From: Riptortus pedestris
Taxonomy: Eukaryota; Arthropoda; Insecta; Hemiptera; Alydidae
NCBI GenBank assembly: GCA_019009955.1
Contig: CM032230.1
Location: 6,121,001-6,185,000, forward strand
DNA length: 64,000 bases
Direction: 5' to 3'
The notes under the pieces are model-generated. The model searched no databases. It saw only the letters and a list, made by a program, of their open reading frames with translations, and was not told where the DNA came from. Both the position numbers and the translations under genes were made by a program. Below, one piece after another: positions 1 through 9,944 of the stretch (position 1 is the first letter of the stretch; each line of letters starts with the position of its first letter).

Positions 1-330
1 TACAACAAAATGGGTTATGGGTGATCTTAATGGTCCCATTAACGGAAATATTATTGGTTTTATCCTCTTCTAAACCCCCCCCCCCTTCGGGTCCGCTTTT
101 CAGCTGTAAATAGATCAGCAGTAACTTGATCTTTCCATGAGAATTTTATATGTTGAGTTTCGTAACGATCAAACAAAAATTGGTACCACAAGAGCAGTAA
201 CAGACAAGTATGTATATATTTAATTTTGAACGGATTTCATTTTCGTCATCTGCTAGGTAGTATCGATGGACGTTTGTTAACTTTCTTCGAAAATCTCGTA
301 ATGGGTTCAACCACAGCTGTTTTTTTTTTT
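1..330 (+). mobile_element. Gct-family (Helentron-like) fragment, right half
   Basis: The block runs from a degraded 'ccattaacggaaat' stretch through 'gtaacgatcaaacaaaaatt' to 'gaacggatttcattttcgtcatc' and 'atcgatgga'. This is the same order as in complete copies such as 38193-39103. Both termini are missing or decayed and a poly-T tract closes it. It encodes nothing; the short frame inside is a chance frame. Confidence 0.6.
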
Positions 331-360
331 TTTAATTGCCAAATGAATCAGTTTTTTCCG

Positions 361-575
361 TATTATTTATTATTATTATTAGTTATTAACGTCCACTTTT
401 TGCAACTTAGGCTAATCGGGACGGATTATCTACAGGTTACCAACCTTTTCTAGCCAGGGTGGGATTTTAGGACGTTATTTAATGAATTTCGTCACTAAAT
501 AATTTCCTTTGCCCCGGCAAGAATCGAACTCGCCACTCTAGGTTTACCATGTGAGATAAAGGTCAACGCTTTAAC
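361..575 (-). mobile_element. tRNA-headed SINE, near full length
   Basis: On the minus strand the element reads: tRNA-like head with a B-box-like 'GAGTTCGATTC', then a body with 'CACCCTGGCTAGAAAAGG' and 'GTAACCTGTAGATAA', then 'GTGGACGTTAATAA' and an ATT/AAT-rich tail. The same 200-220 bp unit occurs at least ten times in the window. The extreme 5' head is missing here. Confidence 0.75.
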
Positions 576-1217
576 TTATTATTTATTAACAGAAAAAATA
601 TAATTTCGGAAATATTACACCTGTATCAACAGAGACAAATAATAAACTACCAATTTATTGCACAATATTGCATACACTGTTACACGTTTCAAACTTCTTC
701 TTCTAAAAATCTCGAATGCCCATTTAGAAGGAAATCCAATGCATTTTAATTATTTTTCTAACAAATAATGGCGCTGGGAAAATGTTTCATAATCGTGATA
801 CATGAAGCTGAACATGTGATAAATTGATACAGTTTTCTGGAATATATTTGAAAAAAAAAAGATGGGATATCAATATTGACGTCAATACATTATCAGCTAT
901 GACTCACAGTGAATGAGTCAAATGTATTTTTGCCTTCTCCTGCAATAGTAGCTGCACAATTCTGTGCAATTCGTGGTCATTTAAATCAATTCTATCTGAT
1001 TGGGTATTTGATACGAAATAACGACACGTTATTTCGTGCGTTTCATTCCTTAAAACGTGATTTGTGAAATATTTAAAAGTCACGAAAAATTCTTTCATTT
1101 TATATGTTGTACAATGGTCTCAAGATAAATTAAACAGCTGAATGCCATTGCCTTAACACACATTGGAACGCTTTTGCTTAACTAGAATTGGAATTGTTAT
1201 ACAAACAATATATAGTT
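576..1217. other. AT-rich stretch, nothing recognised
   Basis: No coding potential, repeat or RNA gene could be supported. A 64-codon frame on the minus strand at 904-1098 has no recognisable motif. Confidence 0.4.
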
Positions 1218-1362
1218 TTTAGCAGATTTCCATTAAGGAAAATTAGCTACTCATTTGGCACTCATGACGTGACATTCAAAATTTCCTCGAATGTCCATCG
1301 ATATTACCTAGTAGATGACGAAAATGAGGTCCGTTCAAAATGATATATATATATATTGACGG
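1218..1362 (-). mobile_element. Gct-family right-end fragment
   Basis: It starts with the terminal 'TTAGCAGATTTCC' followed by an imperfect palindrome, 'tgacgtgacattc', 'atgtccatcgat', 'gatgacgaaaatgaggtccgttcaaaat' in order, and the short (AT) tract that marks the family's microsatellite site. It breaks off there. Confidence 0.65.
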
Positions 1363-1392
1363 TAGAGGATGGTTGGGTATCTGCTATATTTA

Positions 1393-1630
1393 TCGTGGGG
1401 TTACAAGTGGAACACACTAAGTCAAAAAATATAATTTTGAGAAAACGCTCTTCAAACATCTTTTTTTTTTTTTAACATTATGGATACTAACGTTATTAAA
1501 TCGAATTAGCTTGAACCACTGGTGACTTAGTGAGTTTCACTAATAGAATCTTCTATTTCTTGCCAAGATGCAATAAAAATCCGAAAATCGATAATTTTGA
1601 CTTAAATGTGTTTCACTTATAACCCCACGA
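1393..1630. mobile_element. mariner/Tc1-type MITE with TA target duplication
   Basis: The left arm begins TCGTGGGGTTACAAGTGGAA and the right arm ends in its near-exact reverse complement (…ttcacttaTAACCCCACGA). The arms pair for about 40 bases with few mismatches. The element is flanked by TA at 1391-1392 and 1631-1632, the signature of the Tc1/mariner superfamily. At 238 bp with no open frame it is non-autonomous. The TA flanks and long inverted repeats are seen directly; the superfamily is inferred from them. Confidence 0.75.
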
Positions 1631-1635
1631 TATAG

Positions 1636-1950
1636 GTTCTTAATTCTTCAAATAAAGAAGTTTATTGAGTGTGCAGACAGTTTCAGGCACCATTGGTTCC
1701 CTTCTTCAGAGCTGATAATGAACAAAAATCAAAAGGTATAAGAAATTTGTGAACTATTGTGAAAGAGAATATATTCTTTTATACGAACAATGACCGTAAA
1801 TATAAACGAAGAAATTATTCTGTTTCAGAATTGTTAATAAATGTCTTACATCTTTTGGTTTTTGTTTATTATCAGCTCTGAAGAAGGGAACTAATGAAGC
1901 CCGAAACTGTTAGCACACTCAATAAACTTATTGAAGAATTAAGAATCTCA
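1636..1950. repeat. Long imperfect inverted repeat made of two opposed repeat tails
   Basis: Left arm 1636-1736 and right arm 1850-1950 are imperfect reverse complements around a spacer of about 113 bases. Each arm, read outward, gives 'ATTATCAGCTCTGAAGAAGG', a short spacer, 'GAAACTGT', 'CACTCAATAAACTT'. The two arms therefore look like two copies of one retroelement 3' tail in opposite orientation. The only frame across it (1894-2139) is likely not a gene. Confidence 0.65.
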
Positions 1951-2225
1951 AGCAAACTCTGGAAGCCGGTAATTCCACAGAGACCTCGAATAAGAAACGA
2001 AAACGACGGTGTAGGCGATGAACGACCACCGGACCAAGTATCCGTAGACACTTGGAAGGGAAGACTCCGCCCAAGGAAACCGGATAAGACTCAAATATAT
2101 ACCAGAGATGAACTAACAACTCTTCAGTCTCAGAGATAGCCCTGAGGAAGCTAGAAGCATGTCTAGCGAAACGTTGGCAACCAATATGAAGACACGGTCA
2201 AGACCCGAAGACCTTAATAGTATTA
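1951..2225 (+). repeat. Retroelement-like tail with CTGAGGA-stem-GAAAC motif
   Basis: The segment contains 'agcaaactctggaagccggt', 'actcttcagtctcagag' and 'CTGAGGA' followed by GCTAG, an 8-base loop, CTAGC and 'GAAACGTTGGCAA'. A diverged copy lies at 58741-59190 in the unc-4 3' UTR. I suspect a Penelope-like or other retroelement terminal region, but no reverse transcriptase is present to confirm it. Confidence 0.5.
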
Positions 2226-2730
2226 ATGACCAGGACCGTGCAAGTCTAAGAGTATAATTAAGAATCTATATTTTAGCCGATGCCCAGCCATCCTGTACCA
2301 TCATTCTATAACCAATGGCTAACAATATAACTGATGATATATATAATATAAATTTAAGCTATGAATAAATTCCTAATTAATTTTTCGCAAAGAGAGAATA
2401 TTAATCAAATATTTCTATTTTTCAGGTATGTTGGAGACTGTCGTATTTAGCTATAGCAACTAATTTTAAATTCCCAAGATAAGAAAATAAATCAAGGTAA
2501 ATTTTAATCCTTTTTATAAGTAGCGACTTGTATCTAATAACCACTTACCTTTAAGACTTTAACAACCTAACACTATCGGACTAGCTATAACATTCGAGCA
2601 TTAGCTAAAGTTCCAATGGATCCAGTGAGATGATCTAAATGTTAAGATAGTATGCACTAGCATAACGTAAATTGGAATGTAATAGTGTATCTATAATTAT
2701 ATTACTATTAGGTAAACCAAGAATCCGGGC
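2226..2730. other. AT-rich stretch, nothing recognised
   Basis: No open frame, repeat family or RNA could be supported. Confidence 0.35.
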
Positions 2731-2737
2731 GTACCAT

Positions 2738-2788
2738 ATAAATAATAATATTTATTTGAAGAGCTCCGCAACTAGGCGATGTCGCTCA
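2738..2788 (-). mobile_element. Extremely 5'-truncated LINE tail (51 bp)
   Basis: On the minus strand it reads 'gagcgacatcgcctagttgcggagctcttcaaataaatatt' split into the same order as the 3' end of the LINE at 18958-19835 (gagaaacatcaccaaatctgcgaagctccaataaata). GTACCAT at 2731-2737 and 2789-2795 is a short target-site duplication. Confidence 0.65.
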
Positions 2789-3039
2789 GTACCATTTATT
2801 TGAATTCTCTAAATTAAAATGTAGATAAAATTTTTTCAGAATTATTAAGACATAGTATAAAGTATATGGAAATAAAATTAAGGAAATGTTAAAATAAAGC
2901 TATGTGAAACGATAAATTTTGAGATAAATCCTGGCATGAGGGTGATGGAAGTCTAAGACACTAGTTTAAAAATGTATTATACAGAGATATAAAACGTAGA
3001 AAAATGAGTGGAATAAGTGAGGTTCAAAGTTTGTTATAA

Positions 3040-3351
3040 ATGTCTGTTGTCTTCAATATGATGTGGCTACCGGAACATACAGACATAAAACAAAGTACTG
3101 ACATCGACAGACAAGCTAAATTAGCAGCCAGGAAAAGAACTGTGGACATCGAAAGGTTGACTGCACAAGACATGAAACATGTAATTAAAACAGATGTACT
3201 CTATGACTGGACAACCGACTGGCTACAAACTGACAACAAACTCCGAGAAATACTAGACAACCCAAACAAAGGAAAATTTCCGGAAAATCTAATAATATTT
3301 ATCAAATATAATAAAAGCGTCAATGTCCAGAAATGGCTATGTAAGAAATAA
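3040..3351 (+). pseudogene. LINE RNase H / C-terminal fragment
   Basis: The 103-residue frame has WLPEHTDIKQSTDIDRQAKL near its start, which aligns with the family block W-(V/L)-P-x-H-x-x-I-x-G-N-E-x-A-D-x-x-A-K at the end of the RNase H domain of jockey/I-type LINEs. The glycine, asparagine and glutamate of that block are lost. After it comes the basic, W-rich region usual before the zinc knuckle (YDWTTDWLQTDNKLRE). No start context or knuckle is present, so this is a decayed fragment. Confidence 0.6.
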
Positions 3352-3858
3352 ATGTTTATAATTATTTATATATCTCCTGAGATGTTAAACGTTAGAGGAA
3401 CCAGTTGATCAGGTCGATACAAAGGTCTTATATAAATGCATGAAAAACTACATATTATACATGCAAATTTATAGCTACATACATTATATATTATTTTTAT
3501 TGCTAAATAACAGCGTTTATATACATTATTGACCAAACTAATCACATCATTTGCGTTCTCATGTTTTTTGTATCTTCAAGAGGCACTGATGATGGAGCTT
3601 GCTTGCTCATTATAAATGCACGTTGCATTATAAATACTTGTAGATAATGAGGCTCATTTATTGATCCTATAAAGAGTAATACTCGTATTTATTGTAAAAA
3701 CAATTTCTTTCATAGTTAATTCTTAAATAATAATTACAAAATTCGCTAATAATAAGTAATAAACAGTTTGTCTTGTTTGTTTTATGCAACGTAAAAATAC
3801 TTTAACTCAAGAAAAAGAAATGTGAAAGAAAGAAGAGAAGTGTCATTAAATATACTTT
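3352..3858. other. AT-rich stretch with a CTGATGA-stem motif
   Basis: It is mostly unremarkable AT-rich sequence. At 3586-3608 CTGATGA is followed by TG, GAGC, a 6-base loop and GCTC. This is the same layout as the tail motifs at 1878, 2142 and 15569, except that GAAA after the stem is not retained. Confidence 0.4.
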
Positions 3859-4620
3859 TAGCAGATTTCCCTGAGGGAAATCAGCTATTGAGGTCGTACT
3901 CATGACGCGATTTTCAAAAGATTTCTTCAAATGCCCATCGATCCTACCCAGGAGATGACAAAAATGAGGTCCGTTCAAAATTATATATATATATTTGTCT
4001 GTTAACGCAATTTTTGTTTGATCGTTACAAAACTCGATATATAAACGTTTAATGTAAAAAGGCAGATCAAGTTCCTTAATGGCTGAAATCGGCCCCGGGG
4101 GCGGGGGGGTGTCGAGGGCGGATTTTCGAAAATTCAAAATATCTTCGTTATTATGCATTGGATCAAAAAAGTGTATAGAACCAATCTTATTGTAAATTAA
4201 ATTTACTATAAATATTGTTATATACATTTATTCTCTATCTTGAATATTAACTGAGATATTTGCATTTTTATGAAGTGTGTGGTAGGGCATAGTTCGGATT
4301 ACGTCGGCCATCTTCGTCATTTCTCGGCTCAGGTGGATGCTTCTTCTAACCTGTCGTTTCTACCTTACCTTACCTTTTTTACTTTGTGAGATTTATGCGA
4401 ATTTGTTCTGTTCATCCGCGCCCCCCTTCTTTAGTTCTTCGACTACTAAAATTTGAGTTATTAAAATATAAATTATTCTCACAATTCAGAAGCCGTTTCA
4501 GTTGGGAATTTATTTTAATTAACTAAAAGATTTCTCATTATCTAATCACGGTGGTATTGTGTTACCAGTATGCAGATTTCTCTATTGTAAAACTTCACAG
4601 GGGAAATCTGCTTAGTTTAG
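3859..4620 (-). mobile_element. Gct-family element, long-spacer variant
   Basis: The right terminus (TAGCAGATTTCCCTGAGGGAAATC) is at 3859. The block order then follows the family through a short (AT) site to 'ttaccttacctt', 'tcacggtggtattgtgttacc' and the left-end subterminal 'GGGAAATCTGCTTAGTTTA' at about 4620. The GTCCGTCACGC terminus is missing. 9123-9940 is a close sister copy of the same variant. Confidence 0.75.
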
Positions 4621-4688
4621 TTAAATTCGTTTCTTAAATTATTTTTTTTTTTCCAAATGTCCATGAATAGCTAATAAATAGGTGATGA

Positions 4689-5281
4689 AAGGGGCTGCGT
4701 TAACTAAGGAGATTTCGAAATCCATTTGCATTTATCTCAAAACGTAAAAGGTCAATGAGAGCAATATTTGGTATTTAAGCTCCAAATAAAGTGCTCCATA
4801 ATATAACACTTTACTATCAATATGAGATGAGTAGAAGTGGGGGTTTACTAAAGGCCGAAAACTAAATAATACAAATATCTCAGTTAATAATCAAGATAGA
4901 AGAAAAACGTACATGACAACATTTACTGAGCATTACATTTGCAATAAGATTGGTTCTACACAATTTTTTGATCCGACGTATAGTAACGGTGATATTAAGG
5001 ATTTTCGGAATTCCCCTTTAAACCCTCCCTACCTCTGTTCGGATTTCAGCCATTGACGAACTTGATCTTTGGTTTTACATAAAACGTTTAAATATCGAGT
5101 TTGATAACAGTCGTACAAAAATTGCGACTACTAGAGCGTTAACAGACTAAAATAATATATACAGTTTTGAAAGGTTCTCATTTTCGTCATCTTCGATCGA
5201 TGAACATTTGAGAAAATGTTTCATAAATCTTGTCATGAGTACTGCCTTAATGACAGATTTCAGTTAAGGGAAATCTGCTAA
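4689..5281 (+). mobile_element. Gct-family element
   Basis: Left-end remnant 'GGGGCTGCGTTAACTAAGGA' at about 4689, the central 'cgatccgacgtatagtaacgg' and 'gtacaaaaattgcgac' blocks, and a right end 'TTAAGGGAAATCTGCTAA' closing at about 5281. Confidence 0.7.
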
Positions 5282-5394
5282 AAATGTGGTAAATAGGCAG
5301 ATGGAATCCTGTGGTTCTCACATCTATATATTGAGACTGTTGTTCTCGAGTTATAGCGAGTAAAGATTTTGAAAGCCTATTAAGAGTTGTAAGA

Positions 5395-5635
5395 CACTAA
5401 TGGCGGGTGTGAAGGTAGGATTTTGACGCCTCCCTGGGATATCTATGTCCGAATCGAATGATGATGATGAGCGAATGGTGATGGCAGGTGGCCGCCGATC
5501 CGGGAGTCATCTTTGATGAAGGTCTCAATGAAATGATGGCCATTCCAAGGGCCGTTTAATTACACAACCACCTGCTCCGTCTACCTGCACAGCATCTGTT
5601 AGCCCTTCCCATCAATGCCCTCTTTAAACTATAAT
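5395..5635. promoter_or_regulatory. Candidate cis-regulatory island
   Basis: A non-repetitive island, clearly richer in GC than its surroundings, with several CACCTG/CAGGTG E-boxes and homeodomain-type TAATTA/TTAATTA cores. It has no coding potential. Assignment as an enhancer is inference from composition and from the nearby developmental gene. Confidence 0.25.
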
Positions 5636-5986
5636 TAAAAATAATATTGATGGCAGTTTTTGTTAGCATAGGTTTCATCTACCTATTACTAATTTTAATA
5701 GTAAGGGCAGATTTGATATTCAGAAATAGCGCCCAACTCCCTATTTAATAAGTTAATCTTATATTTATATATCTGCTTTTGAGGTTGAATTCGTGAAGTG
5801 ATTTTCGAAAGATTTCCTTTAATGTTCATCGATACTAACAAGGAGGTCCGTTCAATATTTATTTAGCAATTTTTGTTTGAAAAATTTATTTCTTGTTATT
5901 CTACATTTAACATTGTAAGTATAGAAATCTAAACAGCAGCTAATAAAATACACAACATATAAAACAGGAAATAAATTGGAAAAAAA

Positions 5987-6354
5987 GTCCGTAACGGCAG
6001 AGACTCCGTTAACTAAGCAGATTTCCCACGGGCCCCTAATTTGCATTTACCTCAAAACGTAAAAGTGCAAGAGAACAATATTTGGTACTTAGCGTACCTA
6101 ACAACATTTACAAAACATTAAATTGGCAATAAAATCGGTTCTATTCAACTCTTCAGACTAGTAATAACAGAGAATTTTTGAATTTTCGAAAATTCCCCCT
6201 CTAAACTCCGCTCCAGCTATTCTGATTTCAGCCATTAACGAACGTGATTTTTTTTTTTTTTTTTTTTCTTTTTTTTAAATAAATATCAAGTTTGGTAACG
6301 ATTAATCAAAACTTACGACCGCTACAGCGGGGGGGGATATAAGGGAAATCTACT
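5987..6354 (+). mobile_element. Gct-family element, internally shortened
   Basis: Left terminus 'AAGTCCGTAACGGCAG…CGTTAACTAAGCAGATTTCCC' and right end 'AAGGGAAATCTACTAA'. The microsatellite site and the flanking 'cattttcgtcatctc' block are missing, replaced by a G-run. A minus-oriented right-end fragment lies just upstream at 5770-5855. Confidence 0.65.
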
Positions 6355-7248
6355 AACAATTATTTTAAGCATGGGATAAATAAAAACATTAAACCATTAT
6401 TCACAACTATAATTTCTTTTAATAAACAATATTTTTAATTAATATTTGTTTTTTGTTTCTTTTGCATAAAAGTAACCCTAACTCATAAGCAATTTACCAT
6501 ATAATGATATACAAAATATAAAATCCGATCACTGGTCTTATAAATAAATTAATAGGTAGCAAATGAATAATAACTATGAATCAATAAAGGTTTTACATAA
6601 TTTTAGACAAGATTCCTTCCGAATTTATGATAATCATTTCTTTGAGTGAAAAGTTTTTGTCTTTTTTATTTTTTATTATTCCCCTTAAATTTTTATAATC
6701 TATGATTAACTTGTCGTTTTGATAACTTAATCTTATTATACGCTTTATTAGAGTATTATAGATGTATTTTATCAGTTTTTTGGTAATAGCTATAACATTT
6801 TTAACGCTGTTGAATTATTCATGTGTTGCAAGAATGGCCGTGTTAGGTGGCGACCTGAATAATTTTCCAATCCCTAATAGAATTCATAATTGTTATTTTA
6901 TCCAGAGTAAAACATAACTGAAATATTATTTTCGCATTTACTTCCTACGCTAAGTAATTTTATGTCATACTCATTTTATGATATTAAGAATTTATTTATA
7001 AAAAAATTGAATTAAACTTTTTCATGAATTCTTTAAAAAATTGTAGATTTTGAGCAGTAATTCATTATATTTGAATAATTCAACGGGTTATAATTTTATT
7101 TTGGGAGTTTTTTTTATCTTGGAAAAGAACACCTTGCTTTGTCTTATATAAGTACTTCTAAGAGTTTTAATAGAGAGTCATAATAACGAAGATATTTTGA
7201 ATTATCAAATTCTCCCTTCTAACCCCCCTATTAGACATTAGCCATTGT
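6355..7248. other. Very AT-rich stretch, nothing recognised
   Basis: Only a short Gct-family scrap (about 7180-7245, 'ataacgaagatattttgaa' and following) stands out. No gene is seen. Confidence 0.4.
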
Positions 7249-7293
7249 AGCGAAAAGTGGACGTTAATAAATAAAAAATAATAATAATTTTAA
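7249..7293 (+). mobile_element. SINE 3' tail and LINE target site
   Basis: 'GAAAAGTGGACGTTAATAAAT' and the AAT-rich tail match the SINE 3' end. The last 13 bases (7281-7293, ATAATAATTTTAA) were duplicated when the adjacent LINE inserted. Confidence 0.7.
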
Positions 7294-8353
7294 GATTTAT
7301 TTATTTTTGGACATCACATCAAAGGTCATTTGCCCTTTCAAAAATTGTACAAAGTTAAATAACAAAAGTAAAATAGATAACAAGTAACAATAACAAATAT
7401 TAGAAAAAAACAATGACAGATAACAAAAGTGAAATAGATAAACATTTTATAAGTAAACATAAAAAAAAAAATAATAATAAAAAAAACATTGGTGATGAGT
7501 ATAGTTGGTGGATGATCAATAGGAAATGAATGGCTGAAAATACTTTCTTCAGGGTAAACATATACAAGTGTACAAAAGCATATAAAACAATTAATGCATA
7601 TAATTTGAGATCCTGTTGCACACCACAGACTTAATTTGTATATTAGATATTGTCGTATATTTGAATTTTGTGTAGGTTAGAGAATATAGTGTTAATGTAT
7701 TGGCTGCCTTACATATACGTAGATAGTTCATGTAAATTATACGGGAAGTCCTGGTAATGTCGTTTTCGGCATTCTGTCAGTACATGTCTTATCGTCAAGG
7801 GAATGTTACAAGTTGAGCAAATAGATCTGTCAGTCTTTGTCATTAAGTATGAGTGTGCTAATTTGGTGTGGCCGATTCTAAGTCTCGAGAGAAATACTTC
7901 TCTGCTAGGGTTTCTAAAACTTGATGGCCAAATGCAAATAGTGTTCTTAATAGTTCGTAGTCCGTTGTCAGTACTTGTGTTAGTCCAGTCCGTTTGCCAT
8001 GTATCTAAGATGAGGTGTTTTGTTTGTCTTGAAATGTCTTCATGTAGTACATCTATTTGTTCATATCCAAATTTTTCAGCTGGTTTTTTGGCCTCTGAGT
8101 CTTTAGTCTCATTCAGTACTAAGTATTCGTGTCCTGTCGACCAGTAAAATGTCGTGTGTTTATCTAGACTGATAAGCTCATGTTTAATTTTTTGGGCTAC
8201 TTGGTGATTTCGGTAAACATTGTTTAGTATTTGAAGACAGCCTAAGGAATCCGTGCAAATGATAATGTGTTTGCTTTGTGATTTGTGGGTGTTCTTGAGG
8301 GTCAATAGAATACCTTGGAGTTCAGCTCCTAGAATACTGTAACAATAAGACAT
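7294..8353 (-). mobile_element. 5'-truncated jockey-like LINE with 13-bp target duplication
   Basis: ATAATAATTTTAA occurs at 7281-7293 and again at 8354-8366, bounding a 1060-bp insert. On the minus strand the insert starts inside the RNase H domain and ends with an AATAAATAAATC tail with no long poly(A). This is the expected product of target-primed reverse transcription that stopped early. The target was the tail of an older SINE. Confidence 0.85.
7709..8353 (-). pseudogene. LINE ORF2 C-terminal region: RNase H plus zinc knuckle
   Basis: A 214-residue frame without interruptions. Residues 5-45 (GAELQGILLTLKNTH… IICTDSLGCLQIL) carry the RNase H glutamate helix and the TDS strand with the second catalytic aspartate. 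The usual 'H-x-G-x-x-G-N-E-x-A-D' block follows around residue 70-85 but is degraded (STGHEYLVLNETKDSEAKK). A C-x2-C-x8-H-x4-C knuckle (CSTCNIPLTIRHVLTEC) sits near residue 180-197. The endonuclease and reverse transcriptase are missing because of 5' truncation, so it is inactive although the frame is open. The ATG lies at the insertion boundary and is accidental. Confidence 0.85.
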
Positions 8354-8366
8354 ATAATAATTTTAA

Positions 8367-9122
8367 ACGATATACACAATGTTCTCCTCAAACAAACCAT
8401 CAACTTCATGTAAAACACGTTTATTTGTCACATTTATGATCTAACATGAAGGTGTGTGTAATTCAAAGAATAAACTAGGCAATTGGCAAGCTATAAAGAA
8501 TTATCTCATCACTTAACGGTGATTATTGTTTATGTTTTAAAAACAAAAATAAACCGCTATTTAATGATCTACCAGACACAATAATTCGCAATATTGATTA
8601 CAAAAATAATAACATACCTAGAGAAAAGTAGATCAATTTATGGGAAATAAATATTCTTTCAACACGCTAATAAAATCTTACATTATTCATTCTTTTATTC
8701 AGTAGTCATTAAATACGTATAATTATATTCCTTATCTAAGAGAAATATACTAGGTAGCTTATGCAATTCCTTTTACATAACTAATTGTTAATATTACCAG
8801 TAGAAATTATCTATAATTTGATTCTTAAATATTCAGTTTCAGACGCCATTTTCAGTCTGTAGTTCTTTGGAATTTGTGCTCCGCGAGTTATTTCACTAAT
8901 GTTTTTACAACTCCTTCTGCGCGTATTTTTATCATCACTCAGTTTATACTTCTCGATAACAAAATAAAATTCATTAATATATTTTTTTTAGTTGAAAGTC
9001 TTTCTAACCAAGTGAACATTTCTATCTAATGTAAAAAAAAAAAAATACTACATGGCCTATCGATAATTGAATATCTTACTGGGTTTTCTATCTTCAGTAT
9101 TTTTTTACATCTTTTACATTTT
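8367..9122. other. AT-rich stretch, nothing recognised
   Basis: No coding, RNA or repeat feature could be supported. Confidence 0.35.
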
Positions 9123-9241
9123 TAGCAGATTTCTCTTAAGGGAAATCTGCTATTGAGGTCGTACTCATGACGCGATTTTCGAAAATTTTCTTCAAATGTC
9201 CATCGATCCTACCCAGGAGATGACGAAAATGAGGTCCGTTC

Positions 9242-9303
<62 letters not shown>

Positions 9304-9940
9304 CTGTTAACGCTCTAGCGGTCGCAATTTTTGTTTGATCGTTACGAAACTCGATATTTAACCGTTTTATGTAAAAAGACAGATCAAGTTCCTTAATGGC
9401 TGAAATCGGAACAGAGGGAGGGGGTATTTTCGAAAATTCAAAATATCTCCGTTATTATGCATCGGATCGAAAAATTGTATAGAACCAATCTTATTGAAAA
9501 TTAAATTTACTATAAATATTATAGTTATATACATTTATTCTCTATCTTGAATATTAACCGAGATATTTGCATTTGTATGAAGTCTGTGGTCGGGTATAGT
9601 TCGGATTACGTCGGCCATCTTCGTCATTTCTCGGCTCAGGCGGAAGCTTCTTCTAACCAGTCGTTTCTAACCTTACCTTACCTTCCTTACTTTGTGAGAT
9701 TTATGCAAATACGTTCTGTTCATCCCCCCCCCTTCTTTAGTTCTTGGACTACTAAAATTTGAGTTATTAAAATACAATTCAGAAGCCGTTTCAGTTGGGT
9801 ATTTATATTAATTAACTGAAAGATTTCTCATTATCTAATCACGGTGGTATTGTGTTACCAGTATGCAGATTTCTCTATTGTAAAACTTCACAGGGGAAAT
9901 CTGCTTAGTTTACGCAGCCCCTGCGTGACGGACTTTTATT
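9123..9940 (-). mobile_element. Gct-family element, complete, long-spacer variant
   Basis: Both ends are present. The right terminus TAGCAGATTTCTCTTAAGGGAAATCTGC is at 9123. The left terminus, read on the plus strand as 'GGGAAATCTGCTTAGTTTACGCAGCCCCTGCGTGACGGACTT', ends at about 9940. The microsatellite site has grown to more than 50 bases of (AT)n at 9247-9298. The rest follows 3859-4620 almost block for block, including the pyrimidine-rich 'ttaccttacctt' insert. Confidence 0.8.
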
Positions 9941-9944
9941 TTAG

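Noticed and set aside
3802..4227. 141-codon minus frame
   Set aside because: It lies inside a Gct-family element. Other copies of the same segment are interrupted in this frame.
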